Part shown: positions 23,101-35,520 of the stretch, in pieces
How the letters are laid out: each line of letters begins with the position of its first letter
How positions within the stretch are numbered: position 1 is the stretch's first letter
Assembly (NCBI RefSeq): GCF_001638985.1
Contig: NW_017265138.1
Location: 2,495,882-2,559,881 of the forward strand
DNA: 64,000 nt
Reading direction: 5' to 3'
Origin: Phycomyces blakesleeanus NRRL 1555(-)
Taxonomy: Eukaryota > Mucoromycota > Mucoromycetes > Mucorales > Phycomycetaceae
Made by a program: the position numbers and the translations under genes
The notes under the pieces: generated by a model
What the model was told of the DNA's origin: nothing
Database searches by the model: none
What the model saw: the letters and a program-made list of their open reading frames with translations, nothing else

Positions 23101-25924
23101 AGCCAACTGTTGATGGATTGCGCAAAGTAATTCGCAGACTTCTTACCGACAAGCCACGCAATGAAAAGATCCTGTGGGTCAATCTCAGAGAAGAGCCTAT
23201 TATATATATCAATGGTATTCCATACGTTCTTCGCGACCGATATTTTACTCTGCGCAACATAAGGGCTTACAAGGGAATTACCGGTGCACGTCTTGAGCAG
23301 CTTGAAGAAAGACTTAAGGAGGATGTCCAGCGAGAGGTTGTCAACTATGATGGTAGAATCCTATTGCACGGCGAAGATAAAGAAGGAGATGTTCAACCAG
23401 CATGGGAAGAAGTGCAAGTGGATGATGTCATGACCGTCCGTGAAGTAATGGAATCGGTAGCTTATGAAATATCCCAGGAGCTAAATGACGAAGTTGGTGA
23501 CGATGTTCACCAAGAAAGCTCGGTTCTAGATTATCATCGAGTACCAATTACAGCCGAAAAGTCACCAGACATCAATGATTTTGATGAATTGCGTAACTTG
23601 GTTGCAAGCGTAGAGTTATCCAAGACTGCTCTGATAATGTAAGCACATGTTTCACAGCTTTAAATTAACATGGCAATCAATTGTTTCTACTACAATGAGT
23701 GATGGGTTCACACTTGCTCAACACATCTATTCTGAAACACAGGAACTGTCAGATTGGCTTGGGAAGATCTACCATTGGCACAGTGATTGCGACACTACTG
23801 ACACGCTGGATGAGTCAAAACACACAACAAGAAGTAGCCACCAAAACTGCTCCTCCCAAATATCTTAACTACCAAATCATCAACAGTTTACTGCGAGTGA
23901 TCAAGAACGGACTCGAGATCAAGAGTATCGTAGACGATGCAATTGACAAATGCGGTGCATACCTTAACTTACGTGATGTGATCGAGAGTACCCACATTCA
24001 AGCTGAAAGTGAACCTGATCTGAAGAAGCGTAAACGCATTGTTAAGCGCGGAATTCTTGCTTTGGAACGTTACTTCCTCTTGATTTGCTTCCAAGCTTAC
24101 CTGAGCAGTACCTCGCCTGATATTATCGGAGAGACCGAATCCTTTGAACAGTGGATCAAACGCCACGGTGAATTGCGCACGATCCAGCATGAACTACGTA
24201 GACAAGACCTTAGCTTGCTAGTACCAGTTGAAAAATCTATGGGTGATGGTGTTGCCCTTTCAAGTGAAGTTATGAAAGTCGTGAGTGCGCGCCATGGCCA
24301 GGTATTGGCCCAGCAGACAATTCTCAAACACGATGCTTTCCCTGGCTGTCAGAAAATGAGCCTCAAAGAAAAGATTGATGGTGCTTACAACTTTAGACGT
24401 GTTGAGGTCAAGAAAGTCAAAAGTGCGGTCAAGTATGGTGGGCTGGCAGCAAACAAGAGTGGTCTAGCTGCTGATATGGAACGCCAAGAAGATGATATTC
24501 CAAGCTCTCCTTTTATTTGTGGATGTGCAATGCCATCTAAAGACGCCATCAAAGCAGTCCTAAAATCAATGAATGCCGGACCAGGTGGAAAGCGCAAGGT
24601 TCTCTGGACTTGTTTGCGCGAAGAGCCCGTTCTGTATGTCAACAAACAGCCATATGTCCTTCGTTTGTTCCAAGACCCACTAAAGAATCTCGAGACAACT
24701 GGTATTGCCAAAGAACGAGTGGAGTCCATGGAAAACAGAATGCGACTGGATGTTTTGGAGGAACTCAAAGAATATGATAGCCGTTTGCTATTACATGATG
24801 AAGAGCAGACCGAGAAAGGTGGATTCACACTTATTGTAAGTACTGTCTCTAATGTGTAATACTACAACCTCTCCCACACATACTCACTTACACACGCACA
24901 CCTCGTTGTATACTTGCCTTTTTCTTTCTTTCTTTCTTTTTTTAGCCAATTTGGGAGACTGTACCAGTAGAGTGTGTGGAGACCCCAGCACAAGCCTTCC
25001 AATCTATAGTTGATGAAGGATATCAGGTGGATTACCTTAGAATTCCCATGTAAGGATTTATAATTTAATAATGAAAACTGTTAATTAACATTTCATTATT
25101 ATGATTATTATTCAATTTCGATCTACAGTACAGATGAACAGGCACCTATCCCGGATGTTTTTGATCAACTTGTCCAAAGAATGCTGAGCGCCAATGCTGG
25201 TGTTGATGCCTTATTCAATTGTCAGATGGGGTAAGCTGCTTTATCCTATATTACTTTCCCACGCACATAAATCTCACCCCTCGCTGTTTTACTTTTATTT
25301 TATTTTTTCAGACGTGGTCGTACTACCACTGGAATGGTGACGGCCTGTTTGATGTCCATGATTCTCAAGAATGATTCTCTTGCAGACATGACAAGTTCTT
25401 ACATTGTCGATCCTTCTTCAGAACCTTCAACCCCAGTATCATCATCGGCACTCGGTTTATATAACAAGGTCGTTGATGAATCGTTTGAAGAACGCGAACG
25501 TTACCTGAATGGAGAATATAAAATAATTCTTCAGTTGGTGAGCGTCCTGACCTACGGTAAGCTTGCTAAGCGCCTCACAGATCAGGCCATCAATATGTGC
25601 GACCATATGCAGAACTTGCGCAAAGCAATGTACGACTACAAGCTCAGGCTAGATGCCACTGAAGACCGCAATGGCAAGAAGTGGAAGGCTACACGCGAGG
25701 TTGCTATCAATTATCTTGTCCGATACTTTTATCTTATCGTATTCGCAAACTATCTCCTCGAAGAAACCGACAATAGTCTGGGTGAACTAGAATCAGGAGA
25801 TGAATGTGAAGAAGATACGATCTGTGATAAGGAGGCGCGAAAGATGAGCACTTTCAAGTCCTGGCTCAATGGACGCCGAGAGATCACAAATATTATAAAA
25901 CTCCAGGCAGTCGATTTATCCTAG
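20137..25924 (+). CDS. Paladin-like protein with three PTP/phytase-type CX5R loops
   Basis: Sixteen exons: 20137-20315, 20391-20611, 20704-20792, 20951-21024, 21081-21106, 21176-21352, 21428-21487, 21564-21731, 21786-22016, 22067-22243, 22326-22765, 22851-23638, 23743-24835, 24946-25049, 25129-25230 and 25312-25924. All join in phase to 1513 residues. Three related modules each contain a (G/S).(P/Y)NFR-type segment, YG.A.P[ST], (TR/LR)EEP..Y[LV]N..PYVLR and then a CX5R loop. The loops are CGMGAVR (Cys325), CQIGLGR (Cys879) and CQMGRGR (Cys1307). This architecture is that of Paladin/PALD1 and of the fungal proteins annotated with the PTP-like inositol-phosphatase (phytase-like) domain. Known members act on phosphoinositides or signalling, but enzymatic activity varies and here is inferred only. 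Helical segments of about 150 residues separate the modules. No transmembrane segment is obvious. An AATAAA lies at 26139-26144. Confidence 0.85.
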
Positions 25925-26360
25925 ATAAAAAAAATGAGTTTATTCTTATTCTTACTTTTCTTTCTTTCTCTTGTTAAAAAACTTACCAATCACTTGTCAT
26001 ACCACAAAATAATTCCATACATACACACGCACAAAAAAGCTTCCGTTGGATCGACGTGTTACAAAATAGCTTTTATCTATCATTTTTGTATTAAAGTTTC
26101 GATTCTGGGGTGGTACAGTCTCCAGTGAAGCCCAAATCAATAAAATTCATTGGTTCCAAATATGTGTATACTTTCGGTACTCTGCTTACACAGATCAAAG
26201 TCATTTGCCTTTTTGATAGCAAGTAATATTTTTAAGCACAGGAATAAATGATAAGGTAACCTTATAGTAATAGGTAAATTATTTGTTTGTGTGTAAGTAT
26301 TACGAGGATAAGGAGGAGAGAGAAAAAAAATGATATAAATACTTAGAAATCAAGACAACC
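25925..26360. other. Intergenic spacer, Paladin-like 3' end to SLC1 promoter
   Basis: A 436-bp spacer between two plus-strand genes. It holds a likely polyadenylation signal at 26139-26144 and purine-rich DNA just upstream of the transporter ATG. No gene is seen. Confidence 0.6.
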
Positions 26361-28719
26361 ATGGCTTTAATCCTTTATACTCTCTTAATGCCATCACATC
26401 CCATATTAAAAAAGCTGGGTGGAGTAAAAACCATCTTTGGAGGTCTTGAGATCCCTCTGGACACTGTTGAAGTCAAGAAACCATACCCAAAGTTAGCAGT
26501 CAAGGTTGGAGGTGCCATTGGATACGCGTTTTTTACTTTCATATGGAATCCAATCGTCTACACCTTCCGGTTCCTTTCTCGCCACACAAACCTGACCGAG
26601 TGGATCATATTCTCTATGGTGGTTGGTATTCTCATCGGAAACTTTGCTCCTGACTTTGGTGTTCAGCTCAAACCACTCGGAACTGCCTTTATCAACATGA
26701 TTACTACCATCGAAACTCCTCTGATCTTCTCCACTCTTGTGGTCGGTATTGCTGGCCATGGTGATGATGTAGGAAAGGTCGGAAGACTGGCGGTCAAGTC
26801 TATTATTGTGAGTGGGATTTATCAAGTCATTTCTCTTTTATTTTACAAAGCAAACATTAGATTAATTTTTCTTTTTTGATTTAGTATTTTGAGGTCATTA
26901 CTACATTTGCTCTTGCCGTTGGACTTATTATGGCAAATTTGCTTAAACCTGGGTCTGGTGTTACACTTGTCGGTGATGCAGGCGTTGGTGCAGAGTACGC
27001 CGAAAAACAAAGTGGTATCTCTTGGGAGACAGAATTGAACTTGATTATTCCAAAGAACTTTTTTGTTGCCGCTTACGAGAACAAAATCCTTTCGATTGTG
27101 TTTTGCGCCGCCATGTTTTCATGCGCCATGATGCTTGCTGACAAGAAATCAAAGGCAGTCATGCTTCAAGTTAATCACAGTCTATCTATGGTAATAAATG
27201 GCAAAACAAACATAAAGTACTGATCTGTTACAAGATTATTTTTCTTTTCATTTTGTGAGAAAACTAATGGTCTGCTTATTCTAACTCTCGATTGCTTGAT
27301 ATTGATATTGTTCTAATGAATATTACAGGTTATGTTCAAGTTTGTGGGTCTTGTAATGAATTGTAAGTACAAAATATCAATACTTTGTCTTGGTCTCTTT
27401 TCAATGAGTCCTATATATATCTCACCTTATCTAACTTATTCTTGATTTGGTTTTGGGTAGATGCTCCTATCGGTAAGACCAGTTTTCCTTTTTTGTGGCC
27501 AGAAAACCGCTTGGATCAAGATTCGCTGAGTTTGAGTTTAATAAATCAGTCAATCAACCTAACCATTTTATTTTAATTTCGATTGTACGCAGGTATTGGG
27601 GCTGGCTTAGCTGCCACCGTGGGTACAAGTGGAATTGAAGTTCTCAGGAATCTTGGAAAGCTGATCGGCTCACTATATGCTGCACTTGTTATTTTTGTAA
27701 TTGTGATCCTGCTTCCGGTCATGTTTATGGCACGAGTGCCTATACTCGGATTCTTTAGAGCCATAGGCCAACCCTGGCTGATTGCTTTTAGTTCAGCATC
27801 AAGCGAATCAGCTCTTCCAAAGGCTATGGAGCGTATGCGCCAGTTTGGATGCCCTAACTCTCTCACCGCATTTGTAATCCCATGGTGAGCTTAATTTCTG
27901 ATCTATGGTGTCTGCTGTTTCTAGTTTGTGTATATTTCTTGGGTTGCAGTGATACATCGTACTAAAGTTAGGCTAAATGGATTTGGTTGTTTAGTGGATA
28001 CTCTTTCAATCTCGATGGTAGCACATTGTATCTTGCTTTGGCTAGTATTTTTGCAGCACAGGCTGGCGGTATGAATTTGCCAATAGGAACCCAACTCAGT
28101 ATCATGGGAACTCTCATGTTGTCTTCCAAGGGTGTAGCTGCTATTCCGCGCGCGTCTCTGATCGTACTTGCCGGCACATTATCCCAAGTAAGATACACTT
28201 ACTGATAATAGTAAAAGAAAAAAAAACAAACAAACAATCAAATGTTTCCCACCCATCCCGCCACCTTTTTTCTTCTTTTCTTAAGTAGACCCTAAATCAG
28301 GGTTGAAACCTTATTCCATATCCTTATCTAATTTTTTTTATATTCTTTGTGTTCAGTATAATCTACCTGAACAGGCAATTCCAATGATTATGGGAGTCGA
28401 CGCTCTAATGGATATGGGTCGTACTTCTATTAACGTACTCGGTAACTGCCTTGGTTGCTGCGTAATGTCTCGTGTCGAAGGCTCTTTCCGTGGCGATGTA
28501 TGGAAAGAAGAAGAAGCAGATCGTAGACAAGAAGCTATGGACGCTGTTGCAGCTGCTGAAGCCAAGGAGAATGGAAGCATCAACTCTGGCCGGTCCCAAG
28601 TTGATGAGGAACTCAAAGACATTGTTGTTCATACTGAAAAGGCAACCAGCAGCACAAATCATCAAAGCAATCATGGAATTGATGTTTTTGAATACGAGAG
28701 TCCAAAACCCAAGCATTAA
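26361..28719 (+). CDS. SLC1/DAACS-family acidic amino-acid or dicarboxylate symporter
   Basis: Seven exons: 26361-26807, 26885-27190, 27329-27362, 27461-27472, 27593-27884, 27995-28187 and 28357-28719, giving 548 residues. Exon 4 is only 12 nt but is required to restore the conserved YAPIGIGAG stretch. The protein has multiple hydrophobic segments. SLC1 hallmarks are present: the serine-rich hairpin SSASSESALPKAM (333-345), NLDGS in TM7 (369-373, NMDGT-like), and D-M-G-R-T-x3-N-V-L-G-N in TM8 (447-458). Arg450 aligns with the TM8 arginine that binds the side-chain carboxylate in glutamate/aspartate and C4-dicarboxylate carriers, so an acidic substrate is likely. Neutral amino-acid members lack it. 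The family couples uptake to Na+ or H+. The last 80 or so residues are a hydrophilic, cytosolic acidic tail. Plasma-membrane location is inferred. Confidence 0.9.
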
Positions 28720-30620
28720 CCATGTAAACCAATACTTTACTATCTTTACAGTAAAAGTAAAAGTAATAGTATTATTATTATATATATATATAAATACTTA
28801 TGTATTAATTGACTCTGTAAAACAGATATATTTGAATGTATTACCATAATCCATACAGCATCCAAAAGTGCTACTTTAATAAATACCCTCTTTTTTCTCA
28901 AATCACATTTGGCAAACTATTCATAAAACATTCCAAAGAGGCTATATATAATACAATTATTAGCTACTATTGATGAAGAAGTTAAGGTAGTTCCCAATCA
29001 GCACAAACACTTTTTGAAATTAGTTTTTCCCAAACAATTTTTGTACATAATTGCGTAGAAGAAGTACTTTGTAAGTATCTATACGTCCAAACACCTGAAT
29101 AGAACATTCAAAGTTTGATATAGTACTAATAGTAGAAGAATAAAAAAATCATTTTAAATAAATGAATACTATTATACTCTAAACATTACCAAGTTTACCG
29201 CTGAAATAGATACTTCTTTAATAAAAAAATTGAGTATTTTGATCATAATAGCAAATCGAATGCAGAAAATCAACCATAAATCCGTATCTGTTAGGTAAAG
29301 TGGCTCTACATTAATAACTAATATATCTGGTCTTATTAAGACCCTCCATTTTGATTTTGTTTGATATTGATTACTCTAATATTGATCAAAACATCCTATT
29401 ATTTCAATCTAAAAACACACACACACATTTACTAATGGATTTTTAGCCATTTGCACCAAAAGTCCATACCTGATGCTACCTTTTTTCATTAAGCCGTACA
29501 CATCAAAAAAATCAGATATTCTGTTTTTTTTTACAAAGTAGAATTTTGTATAGAGATGACTGGTCTCTGTAAGTACGTATTTAACCAACAACAGATCGAT
29601 ATTTACGGGGTTATCGATATTTTCACCACTAAACTATGGTGTTTAAATATCCAACAGTAAATATGTGCACACCCAAAAACCATTCGCTTTGTGCGCATGG
29701 CAGGCTTTGTGATAGCTTAACATAAGATTTTATCAAAATAACAATGGTATTTATACATTTTTCCAAGAGACATGAGCATAATAGAATGGTAATATTTTGA
29801 AGTATATATATATAAAGAATTCTTCTTATTAGGAGGCTTAAAGATAATATGCAAGAGTGTTCTTTAAAGAATGAATTGTGTGTGTGGTTTTAAGATACAC
29901 TTTACATCCGATATAATAATATGGTAACTGTATCTTTTCTCTCTGTTAATATCACTATATCAAGATTTGACTACGCCAGTTTAGAGTTTAGGGTTTAGAC
30001 ACAAAGATGTATATATACATATACACACGTTATATATAATAGACCCAAACCTTTGGATATAGAATTATTGTTTTTAAACTTGAATGAACCAAAAAAAAAA
30101 GACTACCAGTTTTATATGATTGGGGGAGTCACAGTAAAAGAGAACATTCTTGAGGTTGTTGTACATGAATCTTTGAATGAGGCTTTTTTTTTCTTTAAAT
30201 AAAAAAGTTTAATAAGTAAGAATGTACTTATGTTTGGTGATGTTTATTCATCTTGAAATGTCAATGGGCAAGTGAATGGTAAATTTATGGTGGAGTACCT
30301 TATTTTCAGTACAATAGAGCATAAATGTAATCTTTAATCAGGTCAAAGAAACAGTATATTATATAAACGATCATATAAAGAAAAATAAGAAAAAGAAGAA
30401 GTACAAAGAGACAATACATTTGATGGTTTGATGGTGGTAGATACGATTGTTGCTTCCATTCAAATATAGCTATTTACACATGATATGAAAGTTAGTATAT
30501 TATTGATGCTGTAAATACAACTTTATTCACAGTAACCTTGTTGGTATAAATGGATGCTTGTGTAGGATGATCAAACAGTCACTCTATATATAGTTTAGAT
30601 GAGAAGATTATCGATCTTGA

Positions 30621-30663
30621 ACAATCAATCCATCCATCAATCCATCAATCCATCAATCAATCT
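30621..30663. repeat. CAAT/CCAT microsatellite
   Basis: Tandem, slightly imperfect tetranucleotides (CAAT and CATC/CCAT blocks) lie in intergenic DNA. Confidence 0.85.
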
Positions 30664-31110
30664 CTTTATTACTTTCTTTTTAGACGTCTTGTTTAATTAA
30701 CATTTACACAAACTAGACAACAAGAGCCTTTGAAAGACAGGTATTTAGGAGTATAAATTGTATACCGTACAGTTTGTTTTCAGTCATAATTTTGGCAGGT
30801 TAATAAGATGTTTGTTGCAAGCCATCAAAAGTACAAAGCAATTATTTACATTACATCTTATATCACTTAATATATTTTTGCTCAAAAATAAATTTTTTTA
30901 TTTTATATTTATTTTGGTAGACAGGCATTGCATTGAATTACAACAAGAGTAGTTACATTTTTGTATGCTAATTTATTCTTGGTTTTGTTGCTGTGTGGTA
31001 CATTTGTGTGTTTCTATGCGTCTAGTAGCAAAATTTCCCACGTGTCCTTATCAGCTTTAATCTTTTCCATCTAAAATATCCAAAGCACCCTCTACTCTAG
31101 TTGGCTCAAC

Positions 31111-31160
31111 TTCCCCCCACCTCCACCCCCACTCTCGTCCCCCACCCCCCGCACCAAACA
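31111..31160 (-). other. G-quadruplex-capable G-rich tract (on the minus strand)
   Basis: The plus strand carries four C runs of five or six bases separated by 1, 8 and 7 bases. The minus strand therefore has four long G runs, an unusual composition in this AT-rich DNA. It lies about 450 bp past the stop of the minus-strand phosphatase gene, with the G-rich strand being the sense strand of any read-through transcript. Confidence 0.6.
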
Positions 31161-31454
31161 CCAAAAAAAGAATAAAATAAAACAATTAAAAATAATTAAA
31201 AATGAGGGGCAGAATTGAGACGAAAACAGAGTTTTAGAGAAAAGGTGTTATTAAGATGATATTTTGTGTGGATGATTTGAGCATGATATACAGATCAGAG
31301 CAGAGTAGAGTAGAGCAGAGCAGAGCAAAAATGAAAATAAGATGAATTGATATTGAGAAATTTGTATATACATACACATATTCAAAAGCAAGGATAAACA
31401 ATAAGTCTGGTAAGAAAAAATATAAGCAGTGTGAATGAAGATGAAATGCGAAAA

Positions 31455-31580
31455 GAATATATGTATATATGTATGTATGAAGTTATGAAGGTATGAATGT
31501 ATGAATGTAGGTAAGTAATTATGTAAGTAAGTATGTTTGTTTGTTTGTATGTATGTATGTATGTATGAATGAATGAATGA
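31455..31580. repeat. Imperfect TATG/TGAA tetranucleotide array
   Basis: About 125 bp of interspersed TATG, TAAG, TTTG and GAAT tetranucleotides lie just downstream of the phosphatase stop codon, probably in its 3' flank. Confidence 0.85.
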
Positions 31581-31613
31581 AAAAAAATGTAGCAGAATGA
31601 TGATAGACAACAC

Positions 31614-33302
31614 CTAGTCCTCTAGTGTGTTTACAGGACCCTGTCCGGCCAGGCTAACTACTGCAACAAGTACAGTTATATCATCTGCCTTTCCACCCTA
31701 TTATTTATATTTATATATTGATATTAAATTAGTACTTTATAATTTATGAACTGATATTGACCAGTCAATCATAATTTCTGTCTTACCTGATAGTACAATC
31801 CTTCATGCATGGCTCTGACCTGAAACGGTGATGTCGGATTGTCCATGTCTTCACTTACTTGTTTGGCTCTAATGGCAAGTGCATCTGAAATAGACTGAGG
31901 ATCGGCGTCTATGGGAACAAGGGTATCTATCGCCAGACCATCAGTATTGGTATTGGTATTGGTGTCAGGATCGTTATCGTCGTACGAAGGATCCTCAATG
32001 TCTCCAAATTCATCGTATTTAATGATAGGTCTCCCCATGCACCTGTGAACTTCTTCTAGAATTTCCTCATCGTAAAGATTGTCAAACAATCCATCAGATC
32101 CCAATATAATGATGTCGCCTTCTTCCACTTTTACACTAAATTGCTATTGAAATTTGTTTTTTGTTTTTTGTTTTTTGTTTTTTGTTTATTGTTTATTGTT
32201 TTGTGATAATCAATAGATGGATAAATAAAGATTGCATTAGAATAAACTGCATATTACATATAGAGATAGATCAATAGATCAATAGATAGATAGGTCTATT
32301 TACCTGTGCATCTGCTGGTGTATCGCATGAAGAAGTACCGAGTTGATATGGAAAATTGAATGAATGTTGTTGTTCTTCTGATCGAAATATGAAATTGTCT
32401 CGTCGGATAACAGACACACCACAATCACCAATATTGGCCACCCGAAGTTCGTTCTGACACAGCAAGACAATACACGCAGTTGTTGATCCGACGATACCCT
32501 TGAAAGATCATCCCACAAGAAAACATTATAACAAACACACATATAAATATTAATGTTAACATTGGTGAAACACACTCTTGTTAAGATTAAATTAAGTTTG
32601 TTTTTTAATATATAATTTACCTCTGATACTGTATCCTGGGTCGTTAGTTGATATGCTTTGTTCATGACGTCTACTGGACTTATTTGCTCATCCACGCCAT
32701 ATGGTTGGATAGCATCCCTTACACGTCCAATCTCTAGCTGAGCATAGTGCATTATTTTACGAGAATATAATGCGGGATTTGCACCTAAAGGATAAAATGA
32801 ATATAGATAAATATGGTTGATAATAGTAATAGTAATCATAATAAAGTAAAAGGTCTCTGTTGTCCGATATCACTATCATCGTATAATAAAATACACAGAA
32901 AGATTATTTCTATTGGGCTTTACCGTCGCGAGTGCGCCATCCTCCTACTCCATCTGCTACACCCAGTGCGTCATGTCGTTTGAAGTAGGCGTCGTCTCCG
33001 AATTGCAGACTTGAATAGGCAGATTCGTCTTGTTCTGTAGTGATTGTGGAGTTTATTGGCTTTCCTCGTTTTGCGTATCCTGACACACCATGATGTAGAA
33101 TAAAAGGGCGAGGGGTTGTTGATAGTGCAGGATCGAAAAAGTCAATCATGCTCAGGTTTGAGGGGATCTTTTCCTGTCTTGACATGACTGCTTCTGATCG
33201 TCGGTAGAGAGATGCATGGATTTGGCGAATCAGAGGGCGTGTGAATAAAGACGATCGTAGACAGAATGAAGTATTGGAGTGGATGTGCTGTAAAAGGAAC
33301 AT
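31614..33302 (-). CDS. PTC7: Mitochondrial PP2C-type protein phosphatase, Ptc7-like
   Basis: Five exons: 33302-32924, 32784-32621, 32498-32304, 32143-31787 and 31697-31614, all in phase, giving 392 residues. The N-terminus (about 40 residues: Arg/Ser/Leu/His-rich with no acidic residues until about residue 36) looks like a mitochondrial presequence. PP2C/PPM metal-site motifs are all present: VADGVGGW (Asp117), NIGDCG (Asp206), LGSDGLFDN (Asp263) and KADDITVLV (Asp370/371). The VADGVGGW form and overall layout match the Ptc7/Azr1 branch. Yeast Ptc7 dephosphorylates the coenzyme-Q enzyme Coq7. An acidic Asp/Asn/Thr insert (about 295-325), including a short Asn-Thr repeat, lies between the last two motifs. 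An upstream in-frame ATG at 33419 exists, but the chosen one places the presequence at the N-terminus. The gene is divergent from the TMEM94-like gene. Confidence 0.88.
32152..32203. repeat. TTTTTTG minisatellite in Ptc7-like intron
   Basis: Several tandem 7-mers of T6G and related T/A/G variants fill part of the intron between exons 3 and 4. Confidence 0.8.
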
Positions 33303-34118
33303 CTTGAAGTGGTAATGAGGATAGTAGTAGTAGTTAACAGGAATAGGAGTGTGTATATGTAAATAAGTAGAAAGGGAGATACAAGGTTGTGCCAAGCGGT
33401 TAAATAAAATACAGTGCACAAATATGATAGAATAATAATAATAATAATAAAATAAAGAAAAGAAAAGAAAAAAAAAGAAAAAGAAAAAAAATTAAGCAAG
33501 CAAAATTTATCTATTATTTATACTTTATAGTTTACTATATTCTATGTCTTGTAATGGGTGTTTATATATATATATATATATATCATACATAAATACATGT
33601 GTGTTTATCTAATGATCTAGACACATTATTATTATTATATATTTTAAAATTTATTTATTTATATATAATTTTATATCCTATAAGAAGAATATACTACATA
33701 TATAAATATCACTTGCCGCTTTATTATCTACAAATCTATACACACACTGATATTTAAGTATATATTTAATGTGTGCGAATCAAAAGAAAGACATTGAAAG
33801 AGTGACTATTGTAAGTATCAATTGTAGTCATCATTATGATTATTATTGCCAGTAAAGTCACTCGATAAGCATAAAGGTGAATAGACACATATCTTGAATT
33901 CTTCTTCTTTGTTTTCCTGATAGACAGAGAGTGGAAACAAACCCGAGGCTGGGAGCTGGAGTTTTAATACACCCTTAGTGACACAGCGCCTAGAAAAGGG
34001 AGAAAGCCTAAAGTGATACAAATCATGGGCTGATCAGGATTTCACCATGACAGGATAAGCGCACTTTATATGTATGACTTTCTTCTCAACCTTTTTTTAT
34101 GTTTTTATTCACCCCCAA

Positions 34119-34143
34119 TATATATATATATATATATATATAT
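34119..34143. repeat. (TA)n microsatellite
   Basis: Uninterrupted TA dinucleotides lie in the divergent promoter region. Confidence 0.9.
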
Positions 34144-35119
34144 CTATGTATGTATTTGATAGCAGCGATAGTCATATAAAGTATATAGAGCTTAAATGTA
34201 AAGAACAAAAAATATATATAGATAGACAATATCCATCACCACCACATTTACACCCAATACATATTCATTTTGTTGAGAAATCAATTACCCACAAATATAT
34301 ACATATTTTTATAATATCAAATAAAATGAAAAACCCTGGCCTTATTGACTGATTTCAATTCAGATTGACGCATTGGCCACTCAATAAATATATATATATA
34401 TATTTGAAACACTAATGATAATAAAATTCCATTTTTGCGTATTAAATTGATTGTTGGAAAACTGAAAAAAACAAAATGCATACCCAACAAAAACAACAAC
34501 AAGAATCTTACTGATATCAACACAGTCAACGCTATATTTAATAATATTTAATTGACAGAAACAAAATAATAATATATTTATAGCACGGTCACTATCACTA
34601 TCAATCATTGAATCAAAGGCTGACTTTAATAACAATTTTTTTTTGGGTATTTTTACTTGTTTTGTCGCCAAAAGAAAAGGAACCTCCCTACCACTTATTA
34701 AGCTTCAGTTAACAGAAAAAAAAAAGTTGATCAATGACCAACCAAGATATCTTGATTCTGGTAATTCTTCAAGGTTAAGAAATTCAGACAAAGGATCCCT
34801 CGTCTATTTCTCCAAGTAAATGATCAACTTGAAATGGTTGTCATCAAATTTTTTATTTCTTTTATTTATTTATTTTTATTATTTATTTTTTGCGTCAAAA
34901 AGAAGAAGAAAGTACTTGCTTTTTCAGAATTTAGGTAATAGAAAGAAGATACAAATCTCACAAAAACAAATACATGTCTCAAGAACGACATGCGATCTTA
35001 TCCTTTCCCTACTTTTTTTATACACATATATAAATATACGCACTTTTATATTTACTATTTTTTTTTAAATCGCAATTATACAAACAAAAATCACAAAATA
35101 TCAAGATCAAAATACTTAC

Positions 35120-35120
35120 C

Positions 35121-35159
<39 letters not shown>
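35120..35159. repeat. (CA)n(TA)n compound microsatellite
   Basis: About eleven CA repeats run directly into about eight TA repeats, 360 bp upstream of the TMEM94-like start. Confidence 0.9.
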
Positions 35160-35520
35160 TCTATCTTTTCTACTTATAATTATATAGACCTAGTCAACCA
35201 TCTGCTTTCAAAAGTATCAATCTCTGAAAGCACATAGGTCAATGATATAAAAATAAAATATAGTGAAATGAAATGAAATCTACACATCTTTGGAAAGCAC
35301 CATTTTGGATTTTGCAAGTCACAGGCTATCCCAAAAAAATAGAATGGCATTTTTGATTGACCTGTTTTTTTCAATACATATATAAGATATTGATGTATTA
35401 AACATCACTCCGAACACAAAACCATCTCATCTATAAACTATTGGCATCCTTCCTTTTTTTCACTTTTTTTTTTAGCAATAGATAAATAAATAAAATTAAA
35501 TAAAGTAAAGGAATCACCTC

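Larger units (their letters stand above)
28720..31613. other. Convergent intergenic region between symporter and Ptc7-like genes
   Basis: 2.9 kb between two converging genes. It contains a short perfect palindrome (GGTCTTA/TAAGACC near 29331-29345), a CAATC/CATC-type microsatellite (30621-30663), a C-rich tract (31111-31160) and a TATG-type array (31455-31580). No ORF shows protein-family features. Confidence 0.5.
33303..35520. other. Divergent promoter region, Ptc7-like and TMEM94-like genes
   Basis: 2.2 kb of AT-rich DNA with an (TA)n run at 34119-34143, a (CA)n(TA)n run at 35120-35159, and an interrupted hairpin near 35186-35240 (GACCTA/TAGGTC enclosing GCTTTCA/TGAAAGC). No gene is supported. 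Confidence 0.55.

Noticed and set aside
24385..24828. 147-codon minus-strand ORF
   Set aside because: It lies antisense to a well-supported Paladin-like exon and has no family features.
29331..29345. Perfect palindrome GGTCTTA/TAAGACC
   Set aside because: It is too short and isolated to assign a regulatory role.
33818..34021. 67-codon minus-strand ORF upstream of the Ptc7-like gene
   Set aside because: There are no family features; it sits in AT-rich promoter DNA and is too short to support.
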